A DNA stretch of 64,000 nucleotides from Solwaraspora sp. WMMD791 (GCF_029581195.1 NZ_CP120737.1:3139001-3203000); one strand, 5' to 3'; counted from the stretch's first letter, positions 26,993-36,346 are shown. The notes: generated by a model not told the origin, from the sequence alone. Numbers and translations are program-made.

Positions 26993-29261
26993 CGTTGCCT
27001 CCCAGCCGGTGCCGTCGCAGGGCCGACGCCGTGCTGCGGAAGATCGCGTATCCCTGCTCGTGGCCAGGGTCATGGTCGATCAGCAGGTACCGGGGGTCGG
27101 CAAGCAGTCGACGGCAGAGCGTGAATCCCGCCGCGCCGTTGAGATAGTTGACGACAACGAAGTTGGCGTTGGCCATGTGATCGGCCGGCGGCTCGGCCCC
27201 ACTGCCGGGATCAGCGATCCAGAGCAGGTCGAAGGCGGCCACCCCGTAGGCGGCAGCGAGCTCGGGCAGCAGTCCGGCGCTCCTGTCGTCGCCACGTTCG
27301 GCGGTCGCCGGACCGTCCGGCGGAGCCTGGACGATCAGCGGCCGGTTGGGGTTCGCCCGCAATCCGCCGAGCAGCGCTTCGCGGGCGGCGCCAGTCTGCG
27401 GATCCGACGAGGTCTCGTCGAGCAGCAACGCCGAGCTGATGTCCTCCTTCTCCGCCAGCTCGGCGAGTCGCCGCAGCAGCGGATCGGACGGCTGGTTGCG
27501 GGACCGGAGCCGGCTCAGCTCATAGTCGAGCCGGCGTTGCACCTTGCGGCCCAGGAGCCGGCCCTTGGCCAGCATCTCGGTGGGTCGGCCGACCGTGACC
27601 GGCCCTACCGGGCCGGCGACGGTCGAAGTCACCGACGGTTCGAACCGGCCGGCGGTGGCGGCGTACTCCTGCAGTCGAACCGCGAGCCTGACCTGGCCGG
27701 CGCGGTCCAGCATCGTGACGAAGCCGGTGATCCAGGCCGGCAACGGCGGCTCCGGCAGCAGGTGCACGGACCGCCGTACCGGCTGCTCGTGGACCTCGAC
27801 CGGGCTGCCGGCGAGCAGACTCACCACGACGCGGGTCCGGTCGAGCTCCGGATGCCGCAGCCCCGGGTACTGACGGGCCCGATTGGCCCCGTCGGCGACC
27901 CGTCCCGCACACAACAGTGCCCGGACGAGGTACGCCCACTCCACCGGATCGGGCTCGGCCGCGCGATGGGTGAGCAGGGTGCCTTCGATCGTCTGGTTGA
28001 GCCAGTCCATGGCGGTGGTCGGGCGCCCCTGCTCAAGTGCGCACACCGCGAGCCGCAGCACCGGCTCGGGCATGAAGTGGTAGTTCAGACACCGCCGGTA
28101 CAGGTTCTCGGCGTCGGCGTACCGCCCCTGTCGCACCGCCTCGTCGCCCTGAGCGAGCAGCACCCGGTCGAGGCCACCGCTAACCAACGGGGCGACGGTG
28201 GTCCCCGCGTCGGCGATCTCCAACGGGGCGAACGGGCGGCGCTGGACGATCCGTTGGCCGGGCCGCAGGGCTCGCCGCAAGGTGTACCACTGGAGTATCT
28301 CGTCGCGCTGGGCCGCAGTGTGCCGACTGTGCACCAGCTGGTGACCGGCGTCGGTGATCCTGGCCAGCTCCTCAGGGTGCTCGAAGAGGTGGTCGAGCTT
28401 GTCGAGCACGTCGTTCTCGTCGGCGACCACACAGTTGACCATGTCGACGAACCCAGCGGCTTCGACTGACGCCGCGCGTTCGGTCAGCAGGCAGGATCGA
28501 GCAGCGGGGATCTCGAAGTGCTTGCGAACGACTTCCTTGGCGATCGTGCCGCAGGTGGGTACGACCTGCGCGGCGTTGAGCATCCGGGCGTACCGCTCGC
28601 CGAAGATCATCCGGGCCGACTTGCGGTTGCTGAACCAGCCGCCGTGCGGAGTGGTCAACGACGGGTACGCCGCCGCGACCGTCCGGTTGATCCGGTTGCG
28701 CCATGGATAGTGGATCGCCTGGCTGCCAGCGAAGAACACTGGGACGATCTTCGACTCGCCGTAGTCCCGGTAGAGGCCCGGATCGACGAAGTTGGGCCAG
28801 ACGAACATGTCGTCGGCGATGTCGGGGGTGTATTCAGCCATCGCGACCGAGATACTGACGAAGCTCTCCACCCCCCACTGCGCCATGTCTGACAGCGAGG
28901 CTGCCCGGGACAGGCAGTAGGCGTCCGAGTGGATGAAGCCGAGCTTGGGCACCTGCGGGTGGGCCGAGGTGCCCGTGATGCGCCGCTTGCCGGCATAGGC
29001 CCCGGACTCGAACAGTGTCAGATCCGGCTGGAACCGCTCACAGATCTCGCCGTAGTCGCACTCGTCGGTGACCACCGTCACGTCGAAGAACTGCGCGAGA
29101 CAGTCGACTTGCTCCCGCAGGTGCAGCTGGATGAACCCCGGTAGCTCCGGCTGCAGCATGCGGAAGAAGACCATCCGCGGCTTTTCCCGAGGTGGGGAAG
29201 CCTGTTCCACCGTCGTGGGCCCCTTCGTGTCGAAGTCGATCGCTTCGTGGAGTGGTTCCAT
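26985..29261 (-). CDS. Glycosyltransferase with TPR-like middle and unassigned C-terminal domain
   Basis: A 758-residue multidomain protein. Residues about 28-335 resemble CgeB/GT-B proteins: MVFFRMLQPELPGFIQLHLREQ, LTLFESGAY, VPVFFAGSQAIHYPWRNRINR and HGGWFSNRKSARMIFGERYARMLN, then VPTCGTIAKEVVRKHFEIPA for donor binding. Residues about 365-450 hold TPR-like pairs (GDEAVRQGRYADAENLYRRCL, AVCALEQGRPTTAMDWL). The last 160 residues (ANPNRPLIVQAPP through YLLIDHDPGHEQGYAIFR) form a separate domain I do not recognise. It is the first gene after the terminator at 29306-29340 and is coupled to the flippase gene. Confidence 0.7.
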   Translation of the reverse strand: MEPLHEAIDFDTKGPTTVEQASPPREKPRMVFFRMLQPELPGFIQLHLREQVDCLAQFFDVTVVTDECDYGEICERFQPDLTLFESGAYAGKRRITGTSAHPQVPKLGFIHSDAYCLSRAASLSDMAQWGVESFVSISVAMAEYTPDIADDMFVWPNFVDPGLYRDYGESKIVPVFFAGSQAIHYPWRNRINRTVAAAYPSLTTPHGGWFSNRKSARMIFGERYARMLNAAQVVPTCGTIAKEVVRKHFEIPAARSCLLTERAASVEAAGFVDMVNCVVADENDVLDKLDHLFEHPEELARITDAGHQLVHSRHTAAQRDEILQWYTLRRALRPGQRIVQRRPFAPLEIADAGTTVAPLVSGGLDRVLLAQGDEAVRQGRYADAENLYRRCLNYHFMPEPVLRLAVCALEQGRPTTAMDWLNQTIEGTLLTHRAAEPDPVEWAYLVRALLCAGRVADGANRARQYPGLRHPELDRTRVVVSLLAGSPVEVHEQPVRRSVHLLPEPPLPAWITGFVTMLDRAGQVRLAVRLQEYAATAGRFEPSVTSTVAGPVGPVTVGRPTEMLAKGRLLGRKVQRRLDYELSRLRSRNQPSDPLLRRLAELAEKEDISSALLLDETSSDPQTGAAREALLGGLRANPNRPLIVQAPPDGPATAERGDDRSAGLLPELAAAYGVAAFDLLWIADPGSGAEPPADHMANANFVVVNYLNGAAGFTLCRRLLADPRYLLIDHDPGHEQGYAIFRSTASALRRHRLGGNDG

Positions 29262-29305
29262 GGCTGCCGGCGTCTCCGTGGGCGACCGGCACTGGGCACG
29301 CTCAA

Positions 29306-29340
29306 GGATCGAGCCGAAGGCGTCGCCTTCGGCTCGATCC
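29306..29340 (-). terminator. Hairpin terminator, 16-bp perfect stem
   Basis: Arms 29306-29321 and 29325-29340 pair perfectly around a GTC loop. The hairpin lies between the stop of the 1290-residue protein gene (29358) and the start of the glycosyltransferase gene (29261), both on the minus strand, so it separates the secreted-protein transcript from the flippase and transferase operon or attenuates between them. Confidence 0.85.
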
Positions 29341-29357
29341 GTCGAGCACGTGCCGGG

Positions 29358-32300
29358 TTACTCCTCGTCGGGCTCGAATACCACGTCGACCCAGTAGTTG
29401 TGCACCGAGGTGTCGCTGGGGAAGCCTCCGCCGTACCGGTAGACCGCACCGGAGGCCGGCACGTGCAGCGGCGGCTGGTCCAGCCCCACCCCGGAGAAGG
29501 TGTTCAAGGTGACCGCGTAGAAGCCTACGGGGGTGAAGTACGAGGCGACATAAGTCGATCCGGCGACAATCGCAACCGGTTGGCTGAACGTCACGGTCTG
29601 CCAACCGTCCGGAGTTTCGTCGGTGAACTCAGCGGTCGCCAGCAACGTACCGTCAGCAGTCCAGAGTGTCCCGATATGGGTGCCATCGTTCTGCCAGCCC
29701 TTGAAGAAGCGCACCCCTGTGACCACGCCGTCCGTGTCCGCAGTGAACCGAACTCCGACCTCGATCGCGTTGTGGTCCGCCCAGTTGGCGGAGTCCGGAA
29801 CCGCCGACGGACCGAAGATCGTCATCCCGCTCGACGTCGGACTCGGCTCCGGCGTCGGACTCGGGCTCGGCTGCGGCGACGGCGACGGCGACGGACTTGA
29901 CGTCGGACTCGGGCTGCCACTCGGGCTCGGCTCCGTCGACGGGGACGGACTCGGGCTGTCACTCGGGCTCGGCGACGGTGAGCCTGTCGGATCGGGATCC
30001 GGGTTCTCCTCGCCGCCGAGGCCGGGGGCGAAGATCGGGTCGACCCAGTAGTTCGTCGACTGCCAACTATCGCTCGGGAAGCCGCTGCCGCCGTACCGGT
30101 ACACCCCGTTGCTGCCACTCGGCGCGCTCAGCACGCCGTTGGTGTGTCCCGAACTGAAGTACATGCCGGTCGACGAGTAGTAGCCGTTGGAGGCGTGGTA
30201 TGACACGACGTAGGTCGTCCCGGGCGTGATCGTCACCGGAGTGTCGAACATCCCGATCTGCCAGCCGACGCCGCCGGGGTCGTCGAAGGTCAGCCGGGCC
30301 AGCAACTGACCGTCCGCCGCCCAGAGCGACCCGCTGTGCGAACCGCTGTTCGCCGGGCCCCGGTAGAACCGCATGCCGACGACCGCACCGTCGACGGTCG
30401 CGGTGAATTTCACACCCAGCTCGACGGCGTTTCCGTCCGCCACCGAGACGTTCTGCGGAGCGGAGTCCGACGCGAAGAGCGTGACCAGGGACCCGTCCAG
30501 ATCGGTGTGGAACGACCAGGTCATCGGGGCGGTCATGGGGTTGCCCAGGTCGTCAGTGGCCGTCACCGTGGCGGTGTACCCGGTGGTGGATGCCAGGGAC
30601 GACGCCGGAGTGAACGAGGCCGTCCGGGAGCCGGCAACGTAGCCGACGGCTCCGTCAACCTCCACCGCGTCCTCGTCCACCACAGTGAACTCGATCGACT
30701 CCGGGTCGAGCTCCTTGGAGAAGGTCGCCGAGACGACCGTCGACACCGGGGCAGCGGTGGCGTCTGGTAGCGGGCTGACCGACGTCGCGATCGGCGGCGC
30801 GTCGGCGCTGACCACGAACGTGACGTCAACGTAGTAGTTGGTGTCGTTGTACGACTCGGTCGGGAAGCCAGACCCGAAGCTGAACAGACCGCTGCGCTGT
30901 CCGCTCACCGACCTCGGCACCGACAACGGGCCAGCCCGCCAGTCGTCGACGCTGAAGGCGTACTGGTCGGCCGGGTAGTGGCCCTGCGGTGCCAGGTAGG
31001 AGGCGACGTAGTCGACCCCGGCCGCGACCTGCACCGGGGAGGTGAACCGTAGCTGCTGCCATCCGGTGGCCGATTCGTTGGTGAAGGTGCCGTCGGCGAG
31101 CAGGCTGCCGGTGGACGTCCACAACCGGCCGCGGTGGGTCCCGCCGTTGCCGGCACCCTTGTAGAAACGGATCCCGGTGATCAGACCATCGACCTGCGGG
31201 GTGAACCGGACACCGAGCTCGTAGGCGTCACCGTTGCCGGCGACGGGCGTGGTCGGCTCCAGGTCACCGAACAGGGTGTGCTCGCCGGTGAGGTTGATCG
31301 TCAGGGGAACCGTCGGCTCACCTAGGTTGACACTGTCGTCGACGGCCCGGGCAAGCACCTGCTGGGTGCCGATGCCGCTGGCGTGGAACTCGTACGACCA
31401 GGTGTCGGTGCCTTCCGCCGGGTGCCAGCGCTGGCCCCCGTCGGTTGAGACCTCGATGCCGGCGACCTGCCCACCGACGTCGGTCGCGGTCCCGGTGACG
31501 GTGACGAGCGTGCCACGGGCCACCGTGGTGCCGGCTGCCGGCGCGGTGATCACCGCCGTCGGCGCCGTAACGTCACTTGACGGCGCGGCGGGCGTCAGAG
31601 CGCTCATCAGGGTGTCCGGTTGCACTCCCATGTCGGCGAAGAGGTTCACCGTGGCCTGCTGCATCGCCGAATCGGCGGGGGGCTGCCGGCCGTCGTGCTC
31701 GGCGTCCAGACCCCAGGCCCACTGGATGGTGCCGGCGGAGAAGACCAGGGCGCCGCTGGCGGCCCGGTAGAGGGTCACATGGTGGGTGGTCTGCGCTGGG
31801 GCGGTCTCCTGCGGGTTACCGAAGCCGAACAGGTACTCAGGGGTGTATCCGACACTCGTGGACAGCCGGATCAACCCGGCCGGTCGGAACCCGTTGTCGA
31901 GGTCCTCGTTCGACTCGTAGCCGACCGTGTGCTCGGCCAGCGTGGCCACCTGGCCGGGTGCCTGGCCGGCAGCGACGGTGCCCCGCCAGAAGCGGTTGCG
32001 CCCCTGTTCGGCGGGGACCTCGATCGGCATGTCGTTGTGGTTGGCCTTGTATGCCGTACCGGTCAGAGCGTTCTCTGGACGGCCACCGTCACTCGGCGGG
32101 CTGAACTGAGGGTCGCGCCAGGTGCCGGTCCACTCCTCGGAAGGATCGATCTTGGCGCCGGCCCAGGTCTCCTTGTAGCAGACAAGGGTCCGGTACGGGG
32201 TGCCGTTGCCGTCCTGGCTCTCCTCCCAGCGGGTCTTCCAGTACACCTCGTTGCCACTGAAGAACGCGAGGTTCACCCCGTGCTCACGGGCGGCCTCGAC

Positions 32301-33230
32301 GTGTTCGCGTTGGGCACCCGACCAGTACTCGTCGTGGCCGGTCGACAGGAATACCTTGTGGTTCTTGATCAGCTCACCACGACGGTCGGAATCCACGCCG
32401 GTGGTGTAGCTGATGTCGTATCCGTTCCGCTCGAGGAATCGGATCATTGGGTACTCGTTGCTGAAGAGGAAGTCACGGCCGGAATTGTCGCCACGGGTGG
32501 CGAAGGGGCGGTTGTAGCTGACCTTGTACGCCCGACCATTGGCACCGCCGCCATAGAAGTCGGAGCCACCGTAGTTGTTGTACGCCTGCCAGGTCGTGTC
32601 GGAGGTTTGGAAGAACAGGTCGGAGGTGCTGGAATCGTCCCGCACGATGAACGGAATGTGGCTCTCACCGCCGGTGTCCGAACGGATCAGCCGCGCGATG
32701 AAGACGCCGGAGACAGCATCGCCGGGCACCGTCCAACTGGCCGAAGGCGCCCAGTTGCCGCAGTCGAAGATCTCGGTGGTCGGATCGGTGACGCACGCCG
32801 GCTGTTGTTGAGGCAACGCAGCGGACGGCGAGACGGTCGCCCACTCACGGGCTCCGTCACCGTCGTACCAGCCGAGCCGATAGATCTTGATCGAGTAGTC
32901 CGCCGCATCTGTGTCGATCTTGAAGACGACCTGTTCGCCCAGATTGGCACTTATGTCAGTGGCAAACCCCTGGATGCTGGGGTCTCCGGCACCGTCGATG
33001 TCCCAGACCGAGGCTGGCACCCCAGGCTTGCTGTTCTCACAGACGACCGGGTTGACCGGCGCGACACACGGGCCGACCGCCGCCGAGGCGGGCGGAATGC
33101 CCATCAGAGTCCCGCCGACGATCGCCACGGCGACGAAGGCCGTCAGTGATCGCCTCGAACCACGTACGAAGCGCCGCTCGCGTATCCGGGTCAACGGTAC
33201 GCGGGCTCGCCTACGCCAATCGGCACCCAC
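29358..33230 (-). CDS. Secreted multidomain protein: N,N-dimethylformamidase-beta-like, Ig-like and three DUF4082 modules
   Basis: The GTG at 33230 follows GGGGAGG by seven bases. The 1290 residues begin with an Arg-rich signal peptide ending at PPASA (about 50). Residues about 97-530 resemble the large-subunit domain of N,N-dimethylformamidase, with LSTGHDEYWSGAQREHVE near 298 and FFSGNEVYWKTRW near 323; that family uses iron held by Tyr and Glu ligands. An Ig-like domain (550-650), DUF4082 module 1 (652-805), a Big_5-like Ig domain (812-915), DUF4082 module 2 (918-1070), a Pro/Ser linker (1078-1135) and DUF4082 module 3 (1137-1288) follow. It is extracellular and probably binds or modifies the polysaccharide of this locus (inference). 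Confidence 0.8.
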   Translation of the reverse strand: MGADWRRRARVPLTRIRERRFVRGSRRSLTAFVAVAIVGGTLMGIPPASAAVGPCVAPVNPVVCENSKPGVPASVWDIDGAGDPSIQGFATDISANLGEQVVFKIDTDAADYSIKIYRLGWYDGDGAREWATVSPSAALPQQQPACVTDPTTEIFDCGNWAPSASWTVPGDAVSGVFIARLIRSDTGGESHIPFIVRDDSSTSDLFFQTSDTTWQAYNNYGGSDFYGGGANGRAYKVSYNRPFATRGDNSGRDFLFSNEYPMIRFLERNGYDISYTTGVDSDRRGELIKNHKVFLSTGHDEYWSGAQREHVEAAREHGVNLAFFSGNEVYWKTRWEESQDGNGTPYRTLVCYKETWAGAKIDPSEEWTGTWRDPQFSPPSDGGRPENALTGTAYKANHNDMPIEVPAEQGRNRFWRGTVAAGQAPGQVATLAEHTVGYESNEDLDNGFRPAGLIRLSTSVGYTPEYLFGFGNPQETAPAQTTHHVTLYRAASGALVFSAGTIQWAWGLDAEHDGRQPPADSAMQQATVNLFADMGVQPDTLMSALTPAAPSSDVTAPTAVITAPAAGTTVARGTLVTVTGTATDVGGQVAGIEVSTDGGQRWHPAEGTDTWSYEFHASGIGTQQVLARAVDDSVNLGEPTVPLTINLTGEHTLFGDLEPTTPVAGNGDAYELGVRFTPQVDGLITGIRFYKGAGNGGTHRGRLWTSTGSLLADGTFTNESATGWQQLRFTSPVQVAAGVDYVASYLAPQGHYPADQYAFSVDDWRAGPLSVPRSVSGQRSGLFSFGSGFPTESYNDTNYYVDVTFVVSADAPPIATSVSPLPDATAAPVSTVVSATFSKELDPESIEFTVVDEDAVEVDGAVGYVAGSRTASFTPASSLASTTGYTATVTATDDLGNPMTAPMTWSFHTDLDGSLVTLFASDSAPQNVSVADGNAVELGVKFTATVDGAVVGMRFYRGPANSGSHSGSLWAADGQLLARLTFDDPGGVGWQIGMFDTPVTITPGTTYVVSYHASNGYYSSTGMYFSSGHTNGVLSAPSGSNGVYRYGGSGFPSDSWQSTNYWVDPIFAPGLGGEENPDPDPTGSPSPSPSDSPSPSPSTEPSPSGSPSPTSSPSPSPSPQPSPSPTPEPSPTSSGMTIFGPSAVPDSANWADHNAIEVGVRFTADTDGVVTGVRFFKGWQNDGTHIGTLWTADGTLLATAEFTDETPDGWQTVTFSQPVAIVAGSTYVASYFTPVGFYAVTLNTFSGVGLDQPPLHVPASGAVYRYGGGFPSDTSVHNYWVDVVFEPDEE

Positions 33231-33511
33231 TGGCCGACCTCCCCTGGCATGTCAACTATATATATTTCTCTATATTGGAATACTCGAGCAAGTCTGCCTA
33301 CCCTATGACCGCTCCCAGTCGCCCCCCAGTCAACTGCCCTAACGCTGCCATGCCGAACGGCATCGACGCAATTGTGCTTCCACCCGGATACGCAGGCGGC
33401 ATGGCCAAGGCAGGTCCGCCATTCGGACATCCGACCACACCATTGGGCAGGCACACACGGCCCGTAACGGGTCAGTCGCGCCTCATCCTCGATCCGACCA
33501 CGGTCGACCGG
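33231..33511. promoter_or_regulatory. AT-rich leader and promoter region of the 1290-residue protein gene
   Basis: This 281-base gap separates the Wzy-like gene from the next minus-strand gene. Bases about 33250-33300 are strikingly AT-rich (TATATATATTTCTCTATATT) inside GC-rich DNA and lie 20-70 bases before the GTG, next to a strong ribosome site at 33238-33244. A promoter or structured leader is likely; I cannot fix -10 and -35 elements with confidence. Confidence 0.45.
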
Positions 33512-34888
33512 TCACCCCACGCGACCAAGCCATGGCGCCGAGGTACGAACCTGCCGCTTCGGGTGCGTGAATCGCCACACAGTGCCACAAAGCCCGAGCA
33601 TCAACGAAAGGACCATGACATAACTGCTGAAACTGAACGAGTCAAAGGTCACCCCGACGAACATGCCAACCAGCTGTGCCGCGACCAGTGCGGCACAGAG
33701 GTGCCGGTCGGCGTACGTGGTCGACCGGCGCATCGCGATCAGCGCCAGAACGACCCCGGTGAGGTGCAGCGCGGCCAGCATGCCCACACCCACCAGGCCG
33801 TTGGTCAACGCGGTCGCCAGCCACTGGTTGTCGAGGTACTGATACTGCGGCCACACCCAGGTGCCGGTCCCTCGACCGAACCACGGGCGCTGCGCGAAGT
33901 AGTAGTTCACCATCTCGTACCGCTTGGTTCGAGCCGTGATGCTCGGATCGTCGGCGGCACCGGCGAACATCCCGTTGATCGTGCTCCACACCGCCGGTTT
34001 CGCCACGATCATCGCAGCGACCATGCAGGTGCCAAGGGCCAGTAGGTTGTACCGCATCCGCCAGCCCCAGATGGGTAGCATGACCAGGATGACGATCGCC
34101 AATCCGATGAACCCGGTCCGCGACATCGTCGCAGGTACGGCCGCCGCGACACACAGCGCCGCCACGGCGAACAACTGGCGACGTAGCCGGGTGTCGGAGA
34201 AGACCGCGAAGTGGATTGCAAACGGCAACGCGATCGCCATGATCGTGCTGAATTCGATGTAGTGGGAGGTGGTGCTCGCCACCCGGATGCCCGAGCCTCT
34301 GATCTCCAACTCCGGCACCCAGCCCTTCGCCTCCAGGCCAGGCACCGTGATGAACTGGGTAACATCCATGTACAGAATGAACTGCAGCAACCCGATGACC
34401 GCCATCATGCTGCAGCACCAGACGAACACCTGCAGCACCGACTTCATCCTGGCCCAGTTCGGCAGCCCGTCGGCAGCCATCAGGATCACCCCGACGAACA
34501 CCGCGGCGCTCAACAACGCACGGTCGGCACTGTTCGCCTCGATCGTGGTCAGCCCTCGGAGCAGCCCGATCGGGTACGAAACGAGCATCGACATCAGATA
34601 GCCGAACACCGCCCACCGCATCGGCTGGGGGCCGAGCAGCACCAGTCGGGGGTTGAGCCGGGCCACCACCCACCAGACGAACAGCAGCATGCCGACGATC
34701 AGAGCCGGCCGCCCCAGGTCGGTCATGTTGGGCACGATCAGCCAGGCCGGGATCAGTGTCAGCAGGACGATCATGAGGCTGATCACCGTCGCGGCATCGA
34801 TCCGGGTGAACCGACGCCGCGTGATGTAGGTGCGGTCAGCGACCAGAGACGGCTCAAAGTCTGCCGGATGCACCGCCGGAGCGGTCAA
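33512..34888 (-). CDS. Wzy-like O-antigen polymerase/ligase family protein
   Basis: A 458-residue protein with about ten transmembrane helices. The large outer loop and the Wzy/WaaL-type motifs are recognisable: EIRGSGIRVASTTSHYIEFSTIM in the middle and TARTKRYEMVNYYFAQRPWFGRGTGTW in the late loop. The first 30 residues are cytoplasmic. It would polymerise flipped repeat units on the outer face. Its start overlaps the Wzz-like stop by four bases, an ordinary Wzz-Wzy pairing. No ligase-acceptor system (lipid A) exists in an actinomycete, so polymerase is the better reading. Confidence 0.83.
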   Translation of the reverse strand: MTAPAVHPADFEPSLVADRTYITRRRFTRIDAATVISLMIVLLTLIPAWLIVPNMTDLGRPALIVGMLLFVWWVVARLNPRLVLLGPQPMRWAVFGYLMSMLVSYPIGLLRGLTTIEANSADRALLSAAVFVGVILMAADGLPNWARMKSVLQVFVWCCSMMAVIGLLQFILYMDVTQFITVPGLEAKGWVPELEIRGSGIRVASTTSHYIEFSTIMAIALPFAIHFAVFSDTRLRRQLFAVAALCVAAAVPATMSRTGFIGLAIVILVMLPIWGWRMRYNLLALGTCMVAAMIVAKPAVWSTINGMFAGAADDPSITARTKRYEMVNYYFAQRPWFGRGTGTWVWPQYQYLDNQWLATALTNGLVGVGMLAALHLTGVVLALIAMRRSTTYADRHLCAALVAAQLVGMFVGVTFDSFSFSSYVMVLSLMLGLCGTVWRFTHPKRQVRTSAPWLGRVG

Positions 34889-36042
34889 TGGGGCTTGCTC
34901 CCGTTGCTCTTCGCGACCCAGCGGTCACCGGTCGCCCGGGGCAGCACCATCGTCGCGTCATCCGACTGGATCGCAATCACCGCGGTGTCGTCGGTGGCCG
35001 GCGTCCGATCGATGCGATCAGTCTGTGGCTCCGCGCCGCCCATGTTCGACCGGTACTCGTTGCCGGCCTTGCGTGGTCCCGGGACCGGGGTGCCAGCTGC
35101 CGGAACTCCGTCCGCGGCCCGCAACGGCCCACTCAGGCCCGCAGCACCAGGCAGCTCGGTCGCGAGGCCGACACCACGTTTCTCCGCAGGTCCTGCGGCC
35201 GCCGTGGTCTGGGGCGGCGTCGCTCCTACCGGCTGGCTGTGAGCGGACTGCCAACTCTTCGCGGAGACCGGCTCGGCGCTCTCGGCACGCTGGCCGTTCA
35301 TCGGCAGCGGTGTCGGGCGGCCGCTGGCAGCGACATCTGTCGTGTCCGTCCGCGACGCCGAACGATCAGCGACCCCGCCGCCCGGACCCTCGGTCGGATC
35401 GATCTCACCAGCCGCGATCGCCCTACGGCGGGCACGCCGGCGCAGCCAGGCGTCGATCGCTACGGTGATACCCGCGCTCAGCAGGACGCCGGCACCGGCG
35501 ATGGCGACAAGCGCCCGCTTGATCTTGGACGTCGACTCGGTGAGGTTGTCGCCCAGGTCGAGTCGTCGGGTGGTGATCGACTCGTCGCCGGACACTCCGT
35601 ACTCGCTCTGCAGCGCGGCGACGCTCTCACTGAAACGCCGGACCAGCTCCTCGGTGGTCTCGGTCGCCTGCTGTTCGGTGTCGCCGATCACCTCGAACGT
35701 GATCACCGGCAGCTGGGTGTCGAACCCGATGGTGAAGTTGGTGCTGTACCCGTCCTCTTCCAACTGGTCCAGCACCGTCTGATCCTGCACCGTGATGATC
35801 GCGGCCCGGCTGAGCGACCCCAAACCAAGATCGAACCATGGGTTCCGCGGTGCCGGGGCCGCGTCCGGGTCTTCCGGATCGGCTGTCGCGGTCGGTGGGA
35901 TCAGCTGTACGTAGCTGGTCGACACGTAGTCCGGCTGAATCGTGACGGCGACGACACCGGTACTGGCTGCGGCGAGGAGCAACAGCGGCGCGGCGATGTA
36001 CCACCGCCGAAACAACAGCTTGGTGAGGTCCCAAAAATCCAC
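34885..36042 (-). CDS. Wzz/chain-length determinant-like protein without kinase domain
   Basis: A 385-residue protein with the Wzz plan: an N-terminal DFWDLTKLLFRRWYIAAPLLLL segment entering helix 1 (about 14-36), an outer loop of about 135 residues containing YVSTSYVQLIPP and a coiled stretch (ATETTEELVRRFSESVAALQ), then helix 2 (about 174-196). It lacks the Walker motifs and Tyr cluster of BY-kinases; instead the last 185 residues are a disordered, Pro/Ala/Thr-rich cytoplasmic tail. It probably sets polymer length with the Wzy-like protein. The GTG start has AGAGGA six bases upstream. Confidence 0.8.
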   Translation of the reverse strand: MDFWDLTKLLFRRWYIAAPLLLLAAASTGVVAVTIQPDYVSTSYVQLIPPTATADPEDPDAAPAPRNPWFDLGLGSLSRAAIITVQDQTVLDQLEEDGYSTNFTIGFDTQLPVITFEVIGDTEQQATETTEELVRRFSESVAALQSEYGVSGDESITTRRLDLGDNLTESTSKIKRALVAIAGAGVLLSAGITVAIDAWLRRRARRRAIAAGEIDPTEGPGGGVADRSASRTDTTDVAASGRPTPLPMNGQRAESAEPVSAKSWQSAHSQPVGATPPQTTAAAGPAEKRGVGLATELPGAAGLSGPLRAADGVPAAGTPVPGPRKAGNEYRSNMGGAEPQTDRIDRTPATDDTAVIAIQSDDATMVLPRATGDRWVAKSNGSKPH

Positions 36043-36107
36043 TGCTGTCCTCTCGTGGCGGGCAAGGGGCGGCTCAAGATGACCAGGCTGTGTCTAGCCA
36101 GACGGAG

Positions 36108-36126
36108 GTGCGCGCGCCGCGCGCAC
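36108..36126. repeat. 19-base palindrome upstream of the wzz-like gene
   Basis: Arms GTGCGCGCG (36108-36116) and CGCGCGCAC (36118-36126) flank one base. It lies 66-84 bases upstream of the GTG and could be an operator or a leader hairpin. GC-alternating sequence makes chance occurrence less unlikely in this genome. Confidence 0.4.
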
Positions 36127-36305
36127 GCCGTGACCGGGTCCAGTGTCCCGGCGTGCCGACCGCATCCGCAAGGCCGCGATGTCACAGCTTGTGCCCGAGC
36201 TTCCGACAAAGGCCCGCATGACGACCCTAGCCGAGCCGGTCGGGTCGTCAACGCGACAGCTGGCGCGATCCCGTTGACGGATGGCCACCGTCAGGTACCC
36301 GAAAC

Positions 36306-36346
36306 GGCGGGCCCGGGCGGTGCTGACAGCACCGCCCGGGCCCGCC
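36306..36346 (-). terminator. Hairpin terminator, 19-bp perfect stem
   Basis: Arms 36306-36324 and 36328-36346 pair perfectly around a GAC loop, 15 bases after the stop of the DUF4082 protein gene. No T-run follows. It separates that gene from the wzz-wzy pair. Confidence 0.88.

Noticed and set aside
33250-33255. TTGACA on the minus strand as the -35 of the 1290-residue protein gene
   Set aside because: The matching -10 would fall on the start codon with no suitable hexamer, and the strong ribosome site would then be excluded from the transcript.
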